A stretch of DNA of 64,000 nt from positions 2,876,571-2,940,570 of the forward strand of contig CAIIXF020000011.1 in the NCBI GenBank assembly GCA_903813345.2. Reading direction: 5' to 3'. This document shows, in pieces, positions 32,590 through 45,444 of the stretch (position 1 is its first letter; each line of letters starts with the position of its first letter). The notes under the pieces were generated by a model, which did not search any database, was not told the origin of the DNA, and worked only from the letters and a program-made list of their open reading frames with translations. The position numbers were made by a program, and so were the translations under genes. Source of the stretch: Owenia fusiformis. Its lineage: Eukaryota; Annelida; Polychaeta; Sabellida; Oweniidae.

Positions 32590-33560
32590 TACTGTGAATA
32601 TACCAACCAACTATGATATACCAACAACATAATACCCTAAACCGGCCATTTGTATCTTAACCCAGTAATACACTACAACCCGATCGGACACAGCCCGTAA
32701 CACGACATATTAACCTATTACAACCAAACACAACCTAGGTCACCAATCATACAACAGTACAATAGAGCATAACCCAGTGCAGCCCAGTGACAACATACAG
32801 AGAACGCAACAGAGCATAACCCAGCACCAAATCCAGCATAGCACAACCTGCTTTTCAACCTCCAAAACATAACCAGCTGTCAAATTAACACAATATGTCA
32901 CACCCAATGATCAAACAACAAAGGCAAACACAACCAATTGTTGAACTAACTCAACACAATTGTGCACAACCAAACACTAAACAATTAAAACACAATCGGC
33001 CAAAACCAATAAAACACAACTAAAATAACAACCACGAAAACACAACGAACTGTGACATTATCACCACACAATTTGGCACAACCCAATGATAAACCAAGAA
33101 AAGCAAACACAACCCATTGTTCAAGTTACACAACACAATTTTCCAAAACCAAAAACCAAACAATCAAAACAAAATCAGGCACAAGCAAAAAAACGCAATC
33201 AAACTGTAATACCAATATACACAACTAACTTACTCCAATTGGAGGCTACGCTAATCACACAACACAATTAGACACAACCAGATACCTCACCCGACTAACT
33301 ACAACCAACTACCCAACCAACATAACATATTCACAAGAGAACACAACCCATTACAAAATTAACATAACACAATGGAGCACAATCCGATACTAAATCACCA
33401 GAATAACAACCATCAAAAGACAACTGACTCTCAAACTGACACAACACAATTCGGCAATGTCTACCTGACATTAACCCACCATTACACAACCAGGCTTAAC
33501 TTAATACTAATCGATTTAATCAACCCATCAAAACACAATCAGGAACCTACCATGTATAGT
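32590..33560. repeat. A/C-rich degenerate repeat with strong strand skew
   Basis: Nearly 1 kb is built from variants of CACAACACAATT, GCACAACC, AATACTAAAT and AAAACACAACC, with few G residues on the + strand. Longer parallels such as CCCAATGAT(C/A)AA...AAAGCAAACACAACC recur near 32907 and 33083. This looks like an old satellite or simple-sequence expansion that has drifted. Confidence 0.6.
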
Positions 33561-33564
33561 CATA

Positions 33565-33680
33565 CCAGGGGAAGAAGTTCCCCTGGCTAGAAATTTTATG
33601 ATCATCCTGAACACTTTTCGGGAGTTCTTTTAGCCAAAATTGTCAAAAAGTTCCCCTTTGGCAAAGCTGGATACGGGACG
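33565..33680. mobile_element. Worn CAGGCCCGTAGCCAGG-type MITE fragment
   Basis: ACCAGGGGAAGAAGTTCCCC, GCCAAAATTGTCAAAAAGTT and CTGGATACGGGACG match the 24089 element in order but the ends are degraded. It lies at the right edge of the A/C-rich block. Confidence 0.5.
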
Positions 33681-35912
33681 CCATCTTTAGACCCGATATC
33701 ACATTCATAGTCGAGGACAGGACCAAGCTGCTATACTCAAACAAGTCCAAAACTCATTCACCAAATTTAAGTCAAATTATACACAACACACTGTGCTTGT
33801 TCATAAAGTGATACCTTTAGAACTTAAATCAATATAATCGAAGGATAAAATGGGATACGTAAATGGCCAACGTAATAAAGCCTCATTTTACTTAACCATT
33901 GCACTGATTTTTTCAATATCTAAAACTTGGCGCAGAGCCGATTTTGACCCACTGTGCAAATGGAAGGATTTCTCACCCAACCATAACCACATGTGAATGA
34001 ATGACATATCATTGCAAAGAGGAGAGACGTGGCTTTATGGTACATTGGATGACATTGATGTAGTCATCACTAGTTTTATGATTCCACTACTCGTTGCGTT
34101 TTTTATACGCCCTGTATACTGTATTTTCTGTATTGAAAATCCAGGCGATAAATATATTATGATTTTCCCTAATAGTGCCATGGTTCGATGATTTTTGGTA
34201 AAATGACATTTTTATGAAAGAATGAAGTGTTTCAAGATCGTTTGTGCAGTTTAGAATGATCTCTAGACAATTGGGCATTTTATGGGTATTTAACTAATCT
34301 TGGGGTGGTTTGAATTTAGGCCCAATTTTTTTCTTGAGAATTCAACATTTCTACATTTAAATGGTGAACTGGGATCTATAAAATTGAGCTTCCAAAGAGT
34401 CGAGCAAACTTATTCGTATTGATCACTGTGTTTTATTTTACACCTAAAAATGATTCATTTTGTTCATGGGGAAATCATAATGAAGAGTGCACTAGATCCT
34501 TTGGAAATATACCGAGCAATGTTAGAGCTACGTTCGCAAGTGGAGGACCGACCCATTCGAGTACGGTCATGTAGTTTGCGAATAGACACCCAACACGGCT
34601 ATGTATACAATGTATACTTGCAATTCGTTCATACACAGTTTAAGCCCGTTTTCGACAGCGCAGTGAGAACTAGTTTGATGATAGGGTAAATGATGGAAAA
34701 TTTAAAGTAAGCATCAACAATGTTTTAGATTGTCATGATTGTATGCAAGGTATAAAGAACCAAACTCCATGTATTCAATTTGATTTATTTGCCATTGAAC
34801 TACTATATTTGATACTGTAACCTGATAATCAAAATATCAATAAATCCGCCTGTCTGATTATATCTTCAAGGCCTCTACCAATACGTAATTATAATATGTT
34901 GAGAATTAAAAAGTTCCAATATTTAAAAATCATCTGAAGTTTGGTCTTAATGATTAATTCAAAACTACATGTCAAAATACCTTCGGGGTGTGCTCTTGTG
35001 ACGTTTATCCTCAGGCCCACTAGTGATGCCAGACCTTGTTGTAAAATTAATCTTAATGTCTGGCGGTTCGGGGGTCTGACCCACCTCGATTTTCTCAATA
35101 GTACTTTTTTGCAAGTTTTCTCAGTTGGCACACAAAAACAGATACATATTATTTAAGTCTATAGGGCAGAATAACGAGAAGGAACAACAATAATATATTG
35201 CTTCAACAACAGCTGATCATAAAATGCCTAGAAAGGCTAACAAAAGATGCCTAGCCAATCCCAAAGGAAACACATTAGGTTAAACGTACTCTCAAAACAG
35301 TGCTTAATCCCACTAATTCGGGGCCCCCTACTTCCTATAAGGGTCTCCATAAAAGAGCATCGTCTTGGAGTTACCTGAAATTACCAAGCGCAATGAGTAC
35401 GTGCATCAAGGAGCTAGATGGGGCTGATGTATCTACCCCATTGCCATCCAAACGCTACATCCGGACTCTACCTAATGACACCCCTTCTACTGTATTGGAT
35501 CCAAAATATCAAGTAGTCGGGAACTGATGAAAGTCAGAACAGGCAGAATTAAATCAATCGATTGCAAGATTCAACCATGGGCGTTACAATACCCTGGAAT
35601 TTATCGGTTCGTGCAGTGCATGTCTGACTGTCTGTGTGCTTTAGCCTCAGGTACAGAAGTGAGTAACTCCCATAATTATGTCGTATTCTTTCGTATTGAT
35701 GATACGAAACATAATTTATTTAAATCACGCCCATCAGTATATGAAGTCCAATCAAATTCCATGATATGATCACGTGAACAATCATGAGCACGTGTTCTCC
35801 GTAAAATTGGAAACCAAGTGGAAATAGTGTTTATTTCAGTTTCAGTGCTACCCCTGTCATAGGTCAACTATGTACGAAGACCTTTATAGAAGACGTGTGA
35901 TATTTTGAAAAT
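33681..35912. other. No recognised gene; two weak ORFs
   Basis: ORFs at 34450-34689 (containing PLEIYRAMLELRSQVEDRPI) and 35300-35527 (containing PSAMSTCIKELDGADVSTPL) have protein-like composition but no family I recognise. Neither has linked splice sites. They may be parts of decayed genes. Confidence 0.25.
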
Positions 35913-36030
35913 TTAAGGCCCATTTATAATAATTTGGCCTAAAAAGGCCAAGTAATGCCCAAAAGGCCTATCCCATGTTTGAGGCCCTACAAAAAGTTTT
36001 TGAGCCAACTGGGCCCATCCTATGGGGTGA
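35913..36030. mobile_element. GGCC-rich element fragment
   Basis: Inverted relative of the 10645-10915 insertion, sharing AAGGCCCAT, GGCCTAAAAAGGCC and TGGGCCCATCCTATGGGGTG. Only about 120 bp remain. Confidence 0.5.
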
Positions 36031-36279
36031 GCAGAAATGTCTTCCTTCTTTCAAAGCATTTTTCTTCTACCTCCAACTAGCTTACACCTTTCTACTATAT
36101 GCTCTTACAAGGAAGCTGGGTTGAATTAGGAAGGGAAATATCTTTTATCTAGGTGAAGCTCAAAAGCTATGTCAAATCTAAGTTTTTTAAGTTTCTCAAA
36201 GTTTCTCGTTATACTTCATTATTTCTTGTGATGAACTAAACTGTAACTAGATTTAAGTAATCTCTGTTAATTTTTCACT

Positions 36280-36312
36280 ATATGTTAGCATTAGCATTAG
36301 CATTAGCATTTT
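36280..36312 (+). repeat. (TTAGCA)n microsatellite
   Basis: About four and a half head-to-tail copies of the hexamer TTAGCA, ending in TTTTATC. Confidence 0.8.
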
Positions 36313-36613
36313 ATCTTTTTCCATCTTGCTTCAATCTGAATGAATATTTATTTATTTTAAAATCAATTTCCAGGATTCCATATCTGATCTCAGATTTGAC
36401 CTTGAGATGACCTTCAGTGACCTTCAAAAGGTCAAAGTTGATTTTTCAAATTTAATTTGGGGATTCAAATTTAGGTCAACTTAATTACAAAAGATCTATT
36501 GAAGTATGAAAAAGAAAAACTTTCAAGATCAAAGGTCAACGTCTTCAAATTTGGTCACAATAACAATCTTTAAGCTATATAAGCTTGTTTTGCGAATGCA
36601 TCTAACACCTGCC

Positions 36614-36727
36614 GGCTACCGGATTAATCTGCTATTTCATGGGCAACTCATTTAAATTTAAATATGAACACTATTCCGTTCATACTCAAATGAGTTGGTC
36701 ATAAAATAGTAAGTTAATCCGGTGGCC
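36614..36727. mobile_element. 114-bp hairpin MITE
   Basis: GGCTACCGGATTAATCTGCT at the left and AGTAAGTTAATCCGGTGGCC at the right are inverted copies. Symmetry continues through CAACTCATTT and AAATGAGTTG, leaving a loop of about 34 bases. Confidence 0.8.
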
Positions 36728-37933
36728 TCTAGTCGTTAGTTGCACTAGCGAATACAAGCTATTAAGCTTTTCAGGGTTTATATTTTCATCACTGTCTCAT
36801 ATGAGACATGTTAATAAATATTTGAATTCATTAACCTGATGCAATATGTGTTTCAATGCACGTGTTTTTTGACCCCATACCGAGTGAGTACAAATTAAAG
36901 TCAGACCGACATATGCAAATGCCAATACTCTGGGTACCCAGGAATATTTAGTAAAACCTGACACATTGCATCTAGACATGTTGATAACATTTGACGTTAT
37001 CTTTTAAAAATTCTAATATCCCAACTACAAAATATGTTATTTAATAGATGAATGTATATACTCATGTATTATCGTCGTAATAAAAAGTATACAATAAATT
37101 TTCAAGACGACGGCTGTATTTCCTATTTGTTTTACCTCCAATCGCCGATGTGAGGATACTCTATAACGATTGTAACAGAATGTGCCAGTTTGATTGGCTG
37201 AAAGAAGAAATAGACCCAGTTGACAGATGGTAATGATGAATTCAATGAGAGAGTTCTAAACCTATCAAATCATGTAGGCCGGGCTTGTTTCCACAGCAAA
37301 TAGTTCCGACACCGCGCATTAATAAATATTTGCTGCAGAGGAATAAACATAGAATATCATATATTTTTTAGAAAAAGTATTTATGTTAACGTTTTAACCC
37401 AGTCGAAGCAGTAAAGTGCTTCCTTAAAACACATTTGGAATCAGTTTTCTCTCCAAAAACTGGACATGACAGAAATTGCCCTGAATTGCCCATGACTGAA
37501 ACTTCTTTTTCCATAAATACAAGCAAACTATTTAGAAGCGATCAATGAATCTGAATCGATGGTCTAAAAGAAGAACATCAAAATTGAATAAACGTTTTCA
37601 ATACAATGAGCTGTGCTGCAGTTTAATGGAACCAAGAAAATATGTTGATAAGAAATTCGACATCATGACACTTAGTGTCAAACTGCAAATAAGATGCTGG
37701 CTATGACAATGGGTTCCAGGGTAAAGGAAATTGTCGACCTTCAAAATTGGTTGTTTTTGTATTGGAAGAAGAAACTCGATGATTCCAACTGAATTTTAGA
37801 TGCACTGCAAAATTGCTATGTGCACGGATTAAGGAACTATATTTTACTTCATCAGCAAGGGTGTGACTCGGTTGAGAAAAAAACTTTCATCCAATAGGAA
37901 TCGAGGTATACCATTAAGGGAGCATTAAATGGG

Positions 37934-37941
37934 TATATATA
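37934..37941 (+). promoter_or_regulatory. TATA box of the cephalotoxin-like gene
   Basis: TATATATA in GGGTATATATAGGGG stands 84 bases before the inferred start codon at 38018, which would place transcription start near 37965 with a 5' UTR of about 50 bases. The assignment depends on the exon 1 inference. Confidence 0.45.
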
Positions 37942-38017
37942 GGGGTGACCAAAGTACCAAGTCGGGACTCGAAGAGCGACTCCTAGACAGGCACGAGCAA
38001 AACTTCTAAAGTCGAAC

Positions 38018-38045
38018 ATGAATCTCTCACCGAGAAGAGTTGGAG
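38018..38045 (+). CDS. Inferred exon 1 of the cephalotoxin-like gene
   Basis: ATG opens MNLSPRRVG plus one base, then the donor GGAG/GTAAGAC. Spliced to the acceptor at 51309, phase is kept and the joined start reads MNLSPRRVGGLSLSVWLLVV, a basic n-region followed by a hydrophobic core, which is a textbook signal peptide. The long exon alone has no upstream ATG ahead of that hydrophobic core. A TATA box lies upstream. The intron would be 13,263 bp. Intermediate exons or another first exon cannot be excluded. Confidence 0.55.
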
Positions 38046-39674
38046 GTAAGACAAGCATGCATTCTTCATATTTTTATAAAGTGGTAAAATACAAATCTAA
38101 TGTAATTAGGGGAGTTTAAGCTTGCAATGTTTTTCACGACCTAATATTAAAGCGATGCCTTTGTATGGGCGATTTGATCATACGTATTAGTTGGCGTTTC
38201 GATTTTAAATGCAAGCTTAAAGGCCTACTTTGGGAATTTTTAACAATTTTGGGCAAAATAAATACTTACATTTAAATTCCATAGTATGTCCAATGTATTG
38301 ATAAGAAACTTATCTTTCATTTGACACCAACAACAGCTCAATTGGACCACATGAAAGCTTACAATAAGTTATCAAAAAATATTTTCGATCTGTCAAGTTT
38401 TTACCATTGTCATTGAAAGATGGCGAAGTTGTTTGTATTACATGATACATTCATTTTTATAGAAGTGTCGCCATCTTTTAAATCAATAGTAATTTAAAAC
38501 ATGCACTTTGTGAAACATGTGAATGCATGTCTAATGATCTCAGAAATTCAAATGCTTTTTTTCTATGTGAGTTATTTTGTTCTTGGTTCAATATTAAAGC
38601 AAATCAAACTGTGTGTCATATTTGAGCGAGTGTGTGAGTAACATGTTTCATTGATTATTTTTCTTATTTTTTCTTCTTGATTAAGTATAGTGCAGCTTTA
38701 AGCTCCCTAATATCGATTTACCAGAGACGCTAAAATGCTACCTTTTAAACAGTTTTTTTTATTCTAAAATATCAAAATAAACGATGCCACCTAAACCTGG
38801 TTACTCATAAAATATTATCTGTAAGATAAATGCGCTTTTTACGACGATCGATTCATCTACTGAAGTGAAAAGCAAAACAGATTATGAATTACGAAAATAT
38901 AATGAAAAGGAATTTAAAGAATCGTATTACAACTTTTCTTTCTGTTCTTTGGTTCTTTCTGCCTATATTACCCAGGAAAAAGGTTTGGAGTTAACTTTTG
39001 AAGAATCATTCATTATTTTTGTGTGCAAATCCCGAACTTTTAAATTCTTTGGCAGCCATTTTGGATTTAACGTCCGTTGTTTGTATGAAAGTCTCGAATT
39101 GGGTAGTTTGACGGATTTTGGGCAAATGTTAAGTTTGGCATTTTGGACAGTTCGTACGTCCTTAAATTTTCTCCGCATTTAGGTTTGTCGATGCGTTTCT
39201 CAGCGAACCGTTTCACGGATCTTTATTACACTTTAATGTTATATATTTTCCCTTTTTGTATCATTTTTTTGCATCATAGCATGTCTTTTCAAATTTAGAT
39301 ATAGATGAGGTGTTTATACTTCATCATTGCGTGTATCTGTACATAGTTACGTATAGCTAAGGTGTTTATGTATAATCATTTCAGATAGTAATAGCCTAAT
39401 CAGTTTTTGGAAAATGATAAAAACAAAGTCTCTCTATTTCACGTCATATTTTGTTATTTTATGAGGCAATATGTCTACAAAAGATAGGCTTAATTTGGAT
39501 TTTAGACTCTCTTAAAGAGAGAATCGGATCTAGCGAACAGTATAACAGAAATTGTTTCAATCTCTCTGAGAATCTCCATAATGTACACTTAAAACCAAGG
39601 ATTTTTACAATAATTTTCCATTTTCTCTAAGAACGGTTACCATCCTATTTCTTGGGAGAAGATAAAAAATAAAA

Positions 39675-39847
39675 CAAATAGTGACTGCCTAATTTCGAGC
39701 AATAGAGTTAATAATTTCCCTTTGGGAATATATATCCTCTATAATGTACTATTCCCTCAACCTGCGGCTTCGGGAAGAGTACATTTCAGAGGATATTCCC
39801 TCTGAGAAATAATTTACACTATTGCCCTCAATGGCAGTCACTATTTG
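39675..39847. mobile_element. 173-bp hairpin MITE
   Basis: CAAATAGTGACTGCC and GGCAGTCACTATTTG form its ends. The arms continue to pair through ATTTCCCTTTGGGAATAT and ATATTCCCTCTGAGAAAT towards a centre near 39761. It lies in the intron of the cephalotoxin-like gene. Confidence 0.8.
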
Positions 39848-40999
39848 TATGCTATATCATCAGTCATAAACCTCAAAATATCAATATTAAAATGTTTTCA
39901 AATTTTTTATTTTTTATAGACCCCTGTTAGACCCTTCATTTATAAGTACACGGTAGTGTTGACAGGTGCTCAACAGGTGCAAACGTATATAGGAATATAT
40001 CTCTTAACATTTAAATGTATCAAAAAGGGTGGTGAATCACAGGAGGAAACAGCTTACCTACGGCTTATCTGAAAATGTCCATGAGCTCTGATAAAACAAG
40101 TCAAAATATATGCTATCAAAAATTATGCAACATTACGTGAGTGGCTGGTATTTTTGTGTGTCACACTGTATATACTATGTTGCAAAATGTAAAACGGGTT
40201 TATCCCCAATTTGAACTTTGACATTGTATGTTAAAATGTTTTATATCAAGCATGGAATGAGTGATATAATCATATAGCAGAAATTATGTTCATCAAATGA
40301 AGGACACAGAAACTTATTGCATTTGAGATCGTGTATTTTCCTTGGAGATACATCCTCTTAACATTCATTTTTTGGAAATAGCATAATATAGGGGAAATCT
40401 GCTCTTACATGAAATTGACCAAAATTGGTAGTTCGAACCTTATATTAGTGAAGGGACGAATTGTTCATATGTTTTTTCATATGTATTGATTATTAGAAAA
40501 TAAAGAATTGTCTTTAAACCTTGATGTTTACGCCAAAAATTGTCTTATTAAATATGACAGTAGGACACTTATTCTGCCCCTCCATGCCCTCGGGATATAT
40601 CATATTGTCCCTCAGAATGAAATCCATATCGAATTACTCAAAAGCAATAACCAACTCTAATCGCGAATTGTAATTTCTGAAGTAGTTTAAAGGAAAAATT
40701 CACGAAGATGTTTGTTTGCGAGACAATGTTTTAAACCATTGCTTACCTTTCAATATCTTACATTTCCACATGACATTTAAACTAATTACAAAATATACCT
40801 CCAGATGTTTATTAATAGAACACAAATAATTTGAAATATTTTGATTGACAAAGGACCATCAGGGGTATAGTGTGAGGATGGGGGAACTTGGGTTTTTGAA
40901 ACCTTTGGTGCCTGGAAGTCACACCATCTCTATTTTTTCATAGAATAAGCTGTTTCCATTTTTATCGTACCTAATAAAGGTACGATATTGTCGTCAGCT

Positions 41000-41052
41000 T
41001 GACGGGCGGGTGGGCAGTGGGCGGGCGGCGGGCGGGAGGGCGGCGGGCGGCG
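41000..41052 (+). repeat. GGGCGGGCGG tract
   Basis: About 50 bases are almost purely G and C with many runs of three G residues (GGGCGGGTGGGCAGTGGGCG and on), the most G-rich stretch in this AT-rich window. It meets the usual pattern for G-quadruplex formation on the + strand. Confidence 0.75.
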
Positions 41053-42298
41053 TCTCACTTTTCAGCTTGTCTACAGGTTTCCAGCCAAACCATTGGACAG
41101 ATTCATCTGAAATTTTCAGGAATTTTTCTACGTATCAAAGTTAAGAACTGATTATTAGTTTTTGGGCATTCTGGGCAGAGTTTCAGACCCTCAGTAAAAC
41201 AATACTAGTATGAATGGCAAGTTTTTTTGAAAAATTATTAGTATGAGTTTTTACTAATATTTTCAAAAATAACTTGTAATTGAAAGTATATAACATGTGC
41301 GAAAACTCCAGGGCCTACAGAGGACCCCCTTGGTTTAGGCCTTCAACTTCCTACTGACTCCCTGGACTGACACTTCCTTTGCTGGCATTGTCCTTTTTAC
41401 CAGGAATTTGTCCATTTACATTTATTGATGTATGTCACATTTGTGCACAATATTATAATAAATATGCAATACATATTCGCAATTCTTTAATTGAATCACT
41501 GCAAATACTAGAATTGTTATATTCATGAACTCAGTCTGATTCTGAATTAAATCTTGCTGAATTGGCAAGCCATACTCTTCACTTCCGTTTATTCACTACT
41601 GTTTTTCGGCAAGGATAAATAACTCAGTATTTCTCAAATACCGTTGATTATCTGTCATTTTCACTTCAGATTTATCTTATCTAAGGTATGTTAGTTCATG
41701 GTATTTTATTCTGATTATGTCTTGAGTCGATTTTTTGGGTTTTATAAATGTATAATGGATTAATTGCTCTGGGTTGAATTCTAAAAAAAATTTCAATTTT
41801 TTGGCGCATAGCTTCGACTAGGCCCCTAAACGGGCGGGGTTTAGTCTCCAACTGGTTCAAGCGCTCAGTGAAAAGGGTTTTAAGGGATCACAGATCCCAG
41901 AATTTCACCGTACGCTGCATAATGCGTGCGTACGGGATACAGGTTAATTGCGCAGAACATTTACAATATAGATTTTGGAGGCAACTTTCCCCGGGGTTAT
42001 ATCCAGGCTTATATCATATGTTTGCGCGGGAAATACACTTGAAATCTCCCAAGAAAAGTTATGATTGGAAAAAGTTTTTAACTTTTTGGAAAAACGTCTC
42101 TATATTTGACAAAACGTTTGGTTAAAAGGGAATGTAAAGCTACAAACAAATAAGTTGAGTGAGAGGAATTACTACAAGTTTCGAGATCATGCCATACTCG
42201 TACGAATGGCAAGTATTTTGAAATTATTTCTCGTATTTCACAAATTACTCGTCAAATTACGAGTATACGATTGGGGATCTGAACCTCTGATTCTGGGT

Positions 42299-43625
42299 AA
42301 AGAACAGGTCCATTTAACAGACTATTGGTCCACTTAGACTTTTTCTGAAAAACTCATTCTTCCATTTTCTTTAAAAACCAATTGCAAGTTGTAGATAAAC
42401 CTTTCTTCTTGAGATGTGCAATTTCAAAAAGTGGCATAAGTTCTCAGTTTCTTTGAAAAATTGGCAGTAAGAACCCCTATCACAAGGCTGTCTGAATATG
42501 GGTACACACTATGTTTACCATCAAAATAATATCAAAACTTATCATTATATAGAATTTAATATATGGAACATATGGCATACAAGTATTCGGAGAAGAAAAT
42601 TGACAAAATCTAGCGATGCATGTAGTTTACCTATGCAAATCTAGAAAACATTGTCATTTTTCGTTCACTTTGTTATCAAGTTTTAGCATGGTGCTCATTC
42701 CCTTTCATTGAAAAGTTAACCATCAGCCCACACTCCCACAAAAAATATATTGAAACTGTATAATGCAGAGACTGTAAAGTAGCTTCTCTGCAAATATAAT
42801 TTTTGTGGAAGTTTGGGCTCACCACTAAAACTTAACTTTTGTGATGAAAATAAGCCTGACTGGTTTATGTTTTCAATATGGCTGCTAACCTGGGCATACA
42901 TGTACACTACATAACTGCATGTACAGAATAGGCCATCCAAAATTAATTATATGTTGGCATTCTGATGAAAAGCCTTATATTAAAAACTACAAAACCTTCA
43001 TTTATTTAAAGGGTTTTATATATTATTTAAGAGTGAAAATGCAATAACATATTGTGCCAAAGCAAGTAACACACCTCTTGAGTTCAGATGACCTTGTTAA
43101 TGAAGTTTATATACATGTAGTTTTTAATCAATCTTGGAACTCATTTCGCTACAATATGATCCAAGATCACAATTCCCTTTGTCATTTATATTAATAACAA
43201 GTAGAGAGTACATGGGAACATTTTGTTTTTCTGAAAACATAGAATTTAGTGAATTTTTTGAAACAAGAAAATTTAGTCCACCTAAAAATGCCCATATCGA
43301 TATTTATTCTCAAGATTTTCAGGTAATTGCCCGTGACAATTTATTTAAAAATTTTTTTTATTACTATTCACATGTCTTTTTATCAGTCACAATCAAAATA
43401 AAGCCAATTGCTCTCATTTCTTGGATTAGAAACAGTAAAATTAGACAAAAATAGCAACTCTCAAAGTTGACCTTTAAACCACCCTAATGTCAAGGTCAAA
43501 TGTCAAAACTCTCAGAAATCACATTTTAAGTAATGAGTCTACTTCCTCTTCAATTCCATGTCAATATATACTTGTTTTGTAGGGGGAGGGGGGCTAAAAG
43601 AGGGGTTTACCGCCACCTGTCCTTT
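42299..43625. mobile_element. AAAGRACAGGT transposon (copy 2)
   Basis: It matches 10370-12339 in the same orientation, from AAAGAACAGGTCCATTTAAC to GCCACCTGTCCTTT. It lacks the GGCC-rich insertion and about 400 internal bases. Its flanks TTCTGGGT and GAGGTGGCC are halves of a unit of the surrounding 160-bp repeat, so it inserted there. Confidence 0.8.
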
Positions 43626-44555
43626 TGAGGTGGCCATTTTGGATTTTCCGTCCTAAAATCTTCACTTTCAAGACTTGTCTACAGGTTTCCAGCCAAACCA
43701 TTTGACGGATTCATTTAAAATTTACAGGGATGTTTCTACATATCAAAGTTAACAACTGATTAGTTTTTGGGCATTCTGGGTTAATTTTAAGGTGGCCATT
43801 TTGGATTTTCCGTCCTAAAATCTTCACTTTCAAGACTTGTCTACAGGTTTCCAGCCAAACCATTTGATGGATTCATCTGAAATTTTCAGGGATGTTTCTA
43901 CGTATAAAAGTTAAGAACTGATTAGTTTTTGGGCATTCTGGGTAAATTTTAAGGTGGCCATTTTGGATTTTCCGTCCTAAATTCTTCACTGTCACACTGC
44001 TGTGTTTTAGGTACGATATTGTTCACGTATGTGCCTTGTTTTCCTTTCTTTGAACCATATGGTATACTGAAAACACTTTCAAGCAAGTCATTACAAGATA
44101 ATCGAACTTTTATTGACTGATGTTTTAATGTTTTTTTATTGAAAAAATAATAAAATACACCAAATAATCTCCTCCTTTATGTTACATTAGCCTACTTTTG
44201 ATTTCACTTCCAAATATGGTACCTGGCATTTAACTGTACCTCTTCAACTATGGAGACGCTAGAGGGGGGGGGGGGCAGATCTGCCCGTAAGTGTTCTGAA
44301 AAATCCGTTGCCCACATTAAGGTTTACGCAAAACATCTCGGGTGTCCGAAAAATGAGGCACTTTTTTACAAGTATTTTCTCAGCTATGAATGAATCCAAT
44401 TCATTGAAAAGTACAAAATGAGCTAGGAATATCATCATCAAGTATTGTAAAGATAAAAGAGATTCATTATGTGTTAGGTGAGCACTGATAATCAAAATAA
44501 CTGCATGTCTAAAAAATCCATTATCGAAGCTGAGCGACGAGGTCTTCATCATATT

Positions 44556-45444
44556 CACCCTTGGTATACGCAGCTAACGAAAATTGACCGGTACGGGTCA
44601 AAAGCTGGACCGGTACGGGTTAACGGTTTTATTTGAATTTAAAATAGCCATAACTTGCTCAATATTGACTTCCTCGTGTCTAATTTGAAATACATGATGC
44701 CTCCCGATGCTTTTAAGTGCCCCAATTTTTACAGATTTTTAAACGGACCAAAACTCTCTAAATGTGCATTTATGCTCTTTTCTCTCGAGAACGACTGTCT
44801 CATTTTCACGACAACTTTTATTTAGTACTTCTAACATATAAGATCAATTTTTCCCCATCAAGGTATGATGTAAATGACATGCTATTTACATCTTGTGAGT
44901 TTCAATGACGCGCGTTTGATTTTATAAAAAATGCCAAACTTTGTGACAAAGAATTTCATCAGCTATTGCCCCGAACTGGTCCGTCTTCTCGTTGCAAGCA
45001 GATTGCCCCGAACCGGTCCGTCTTCTCGCTGCAAGCAGGATGAAATTCTTCGTCACAAAGTTTGGCATTTTTTATAAAATCAAACGCGCGTCATTGAAAC
45101 TCACAAGATGTAAATAGCATGTCATTTACATCATACCTTGATGGGGAAAAATAGATCTTATATGTTAGAAGTACTAAATAAAAGTTATCGTGAAAATGAG
45201 ACAGTCGTTCTTGAGAGAAAAGAGCATAAATGCGCATTTAGAGAGTTTTGGTCCGTTTAAAAATCTGTAAAAAATTGGGGTACTTAAAAGCATCAGGAGG
45301 CATCATATATATCAAATTAGACACGAGGAAGTCAATATTGAGCAAGTTATGGCTGTTTTAAATTCAAATAAAACCGTTAACCCGTACCGGTCCAGCTTTT
45401 GACCCGTACCGGTCAATTTTCGTTAGCTGCGTATACCAAGGGTG
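44556..45444. mobile_element. 889-bp near-perfect palindromic fold-back element
   Basis: The arms of about 400 bp start CACCCTTGGTATACGCAGCT and end with the inverse. They match with only scattered differences across GACCGGTACGGGTCAAAAGC and TGACGCGCGTTTGATTTTAT. ATATT flanks both sides as a 5-bp target duplication. The centre has two direct copies of GCCCCGAAC(T/C)GGTCCGTCTT near 44969 and 45005. No ORF. Confidence 0.85.

Larger units (their letters stand above)
40975..44020 (+). mobile_element. Repeat element with 160-bp units and a G-rich head
   Basis: Units holding GACTTGTCTACAGGTTTCCA, GCCAAACCA, GATTCATCTGAAATTTTCAG and AGTTTTTGGGCATTCTGGG occur at about 41060, 43665 and 43835. The last two are tandem and separated by GGTGGCCATTTTGGATTTTC. 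GGTACGATATTGT occurs at both ends (40979 and 44013) in the same orientation. Other DNA, including the 42299-43625 transposon, interrupts the first and second units. Confidence 0.55.

Noticed and set aside
33086-33590. Gln/Thr/Asn-rich ORFs in the A/C-rich block
   Set aside because: Low-complexity composition comes from the repeat; skewed DNA without G gives few stops by chance.
38865-39182. Overlapping ORFs on both strands near 39 kb
   Set aside because: No family recognised, both strands open equally, and the region lies in an intron. Likely chance.
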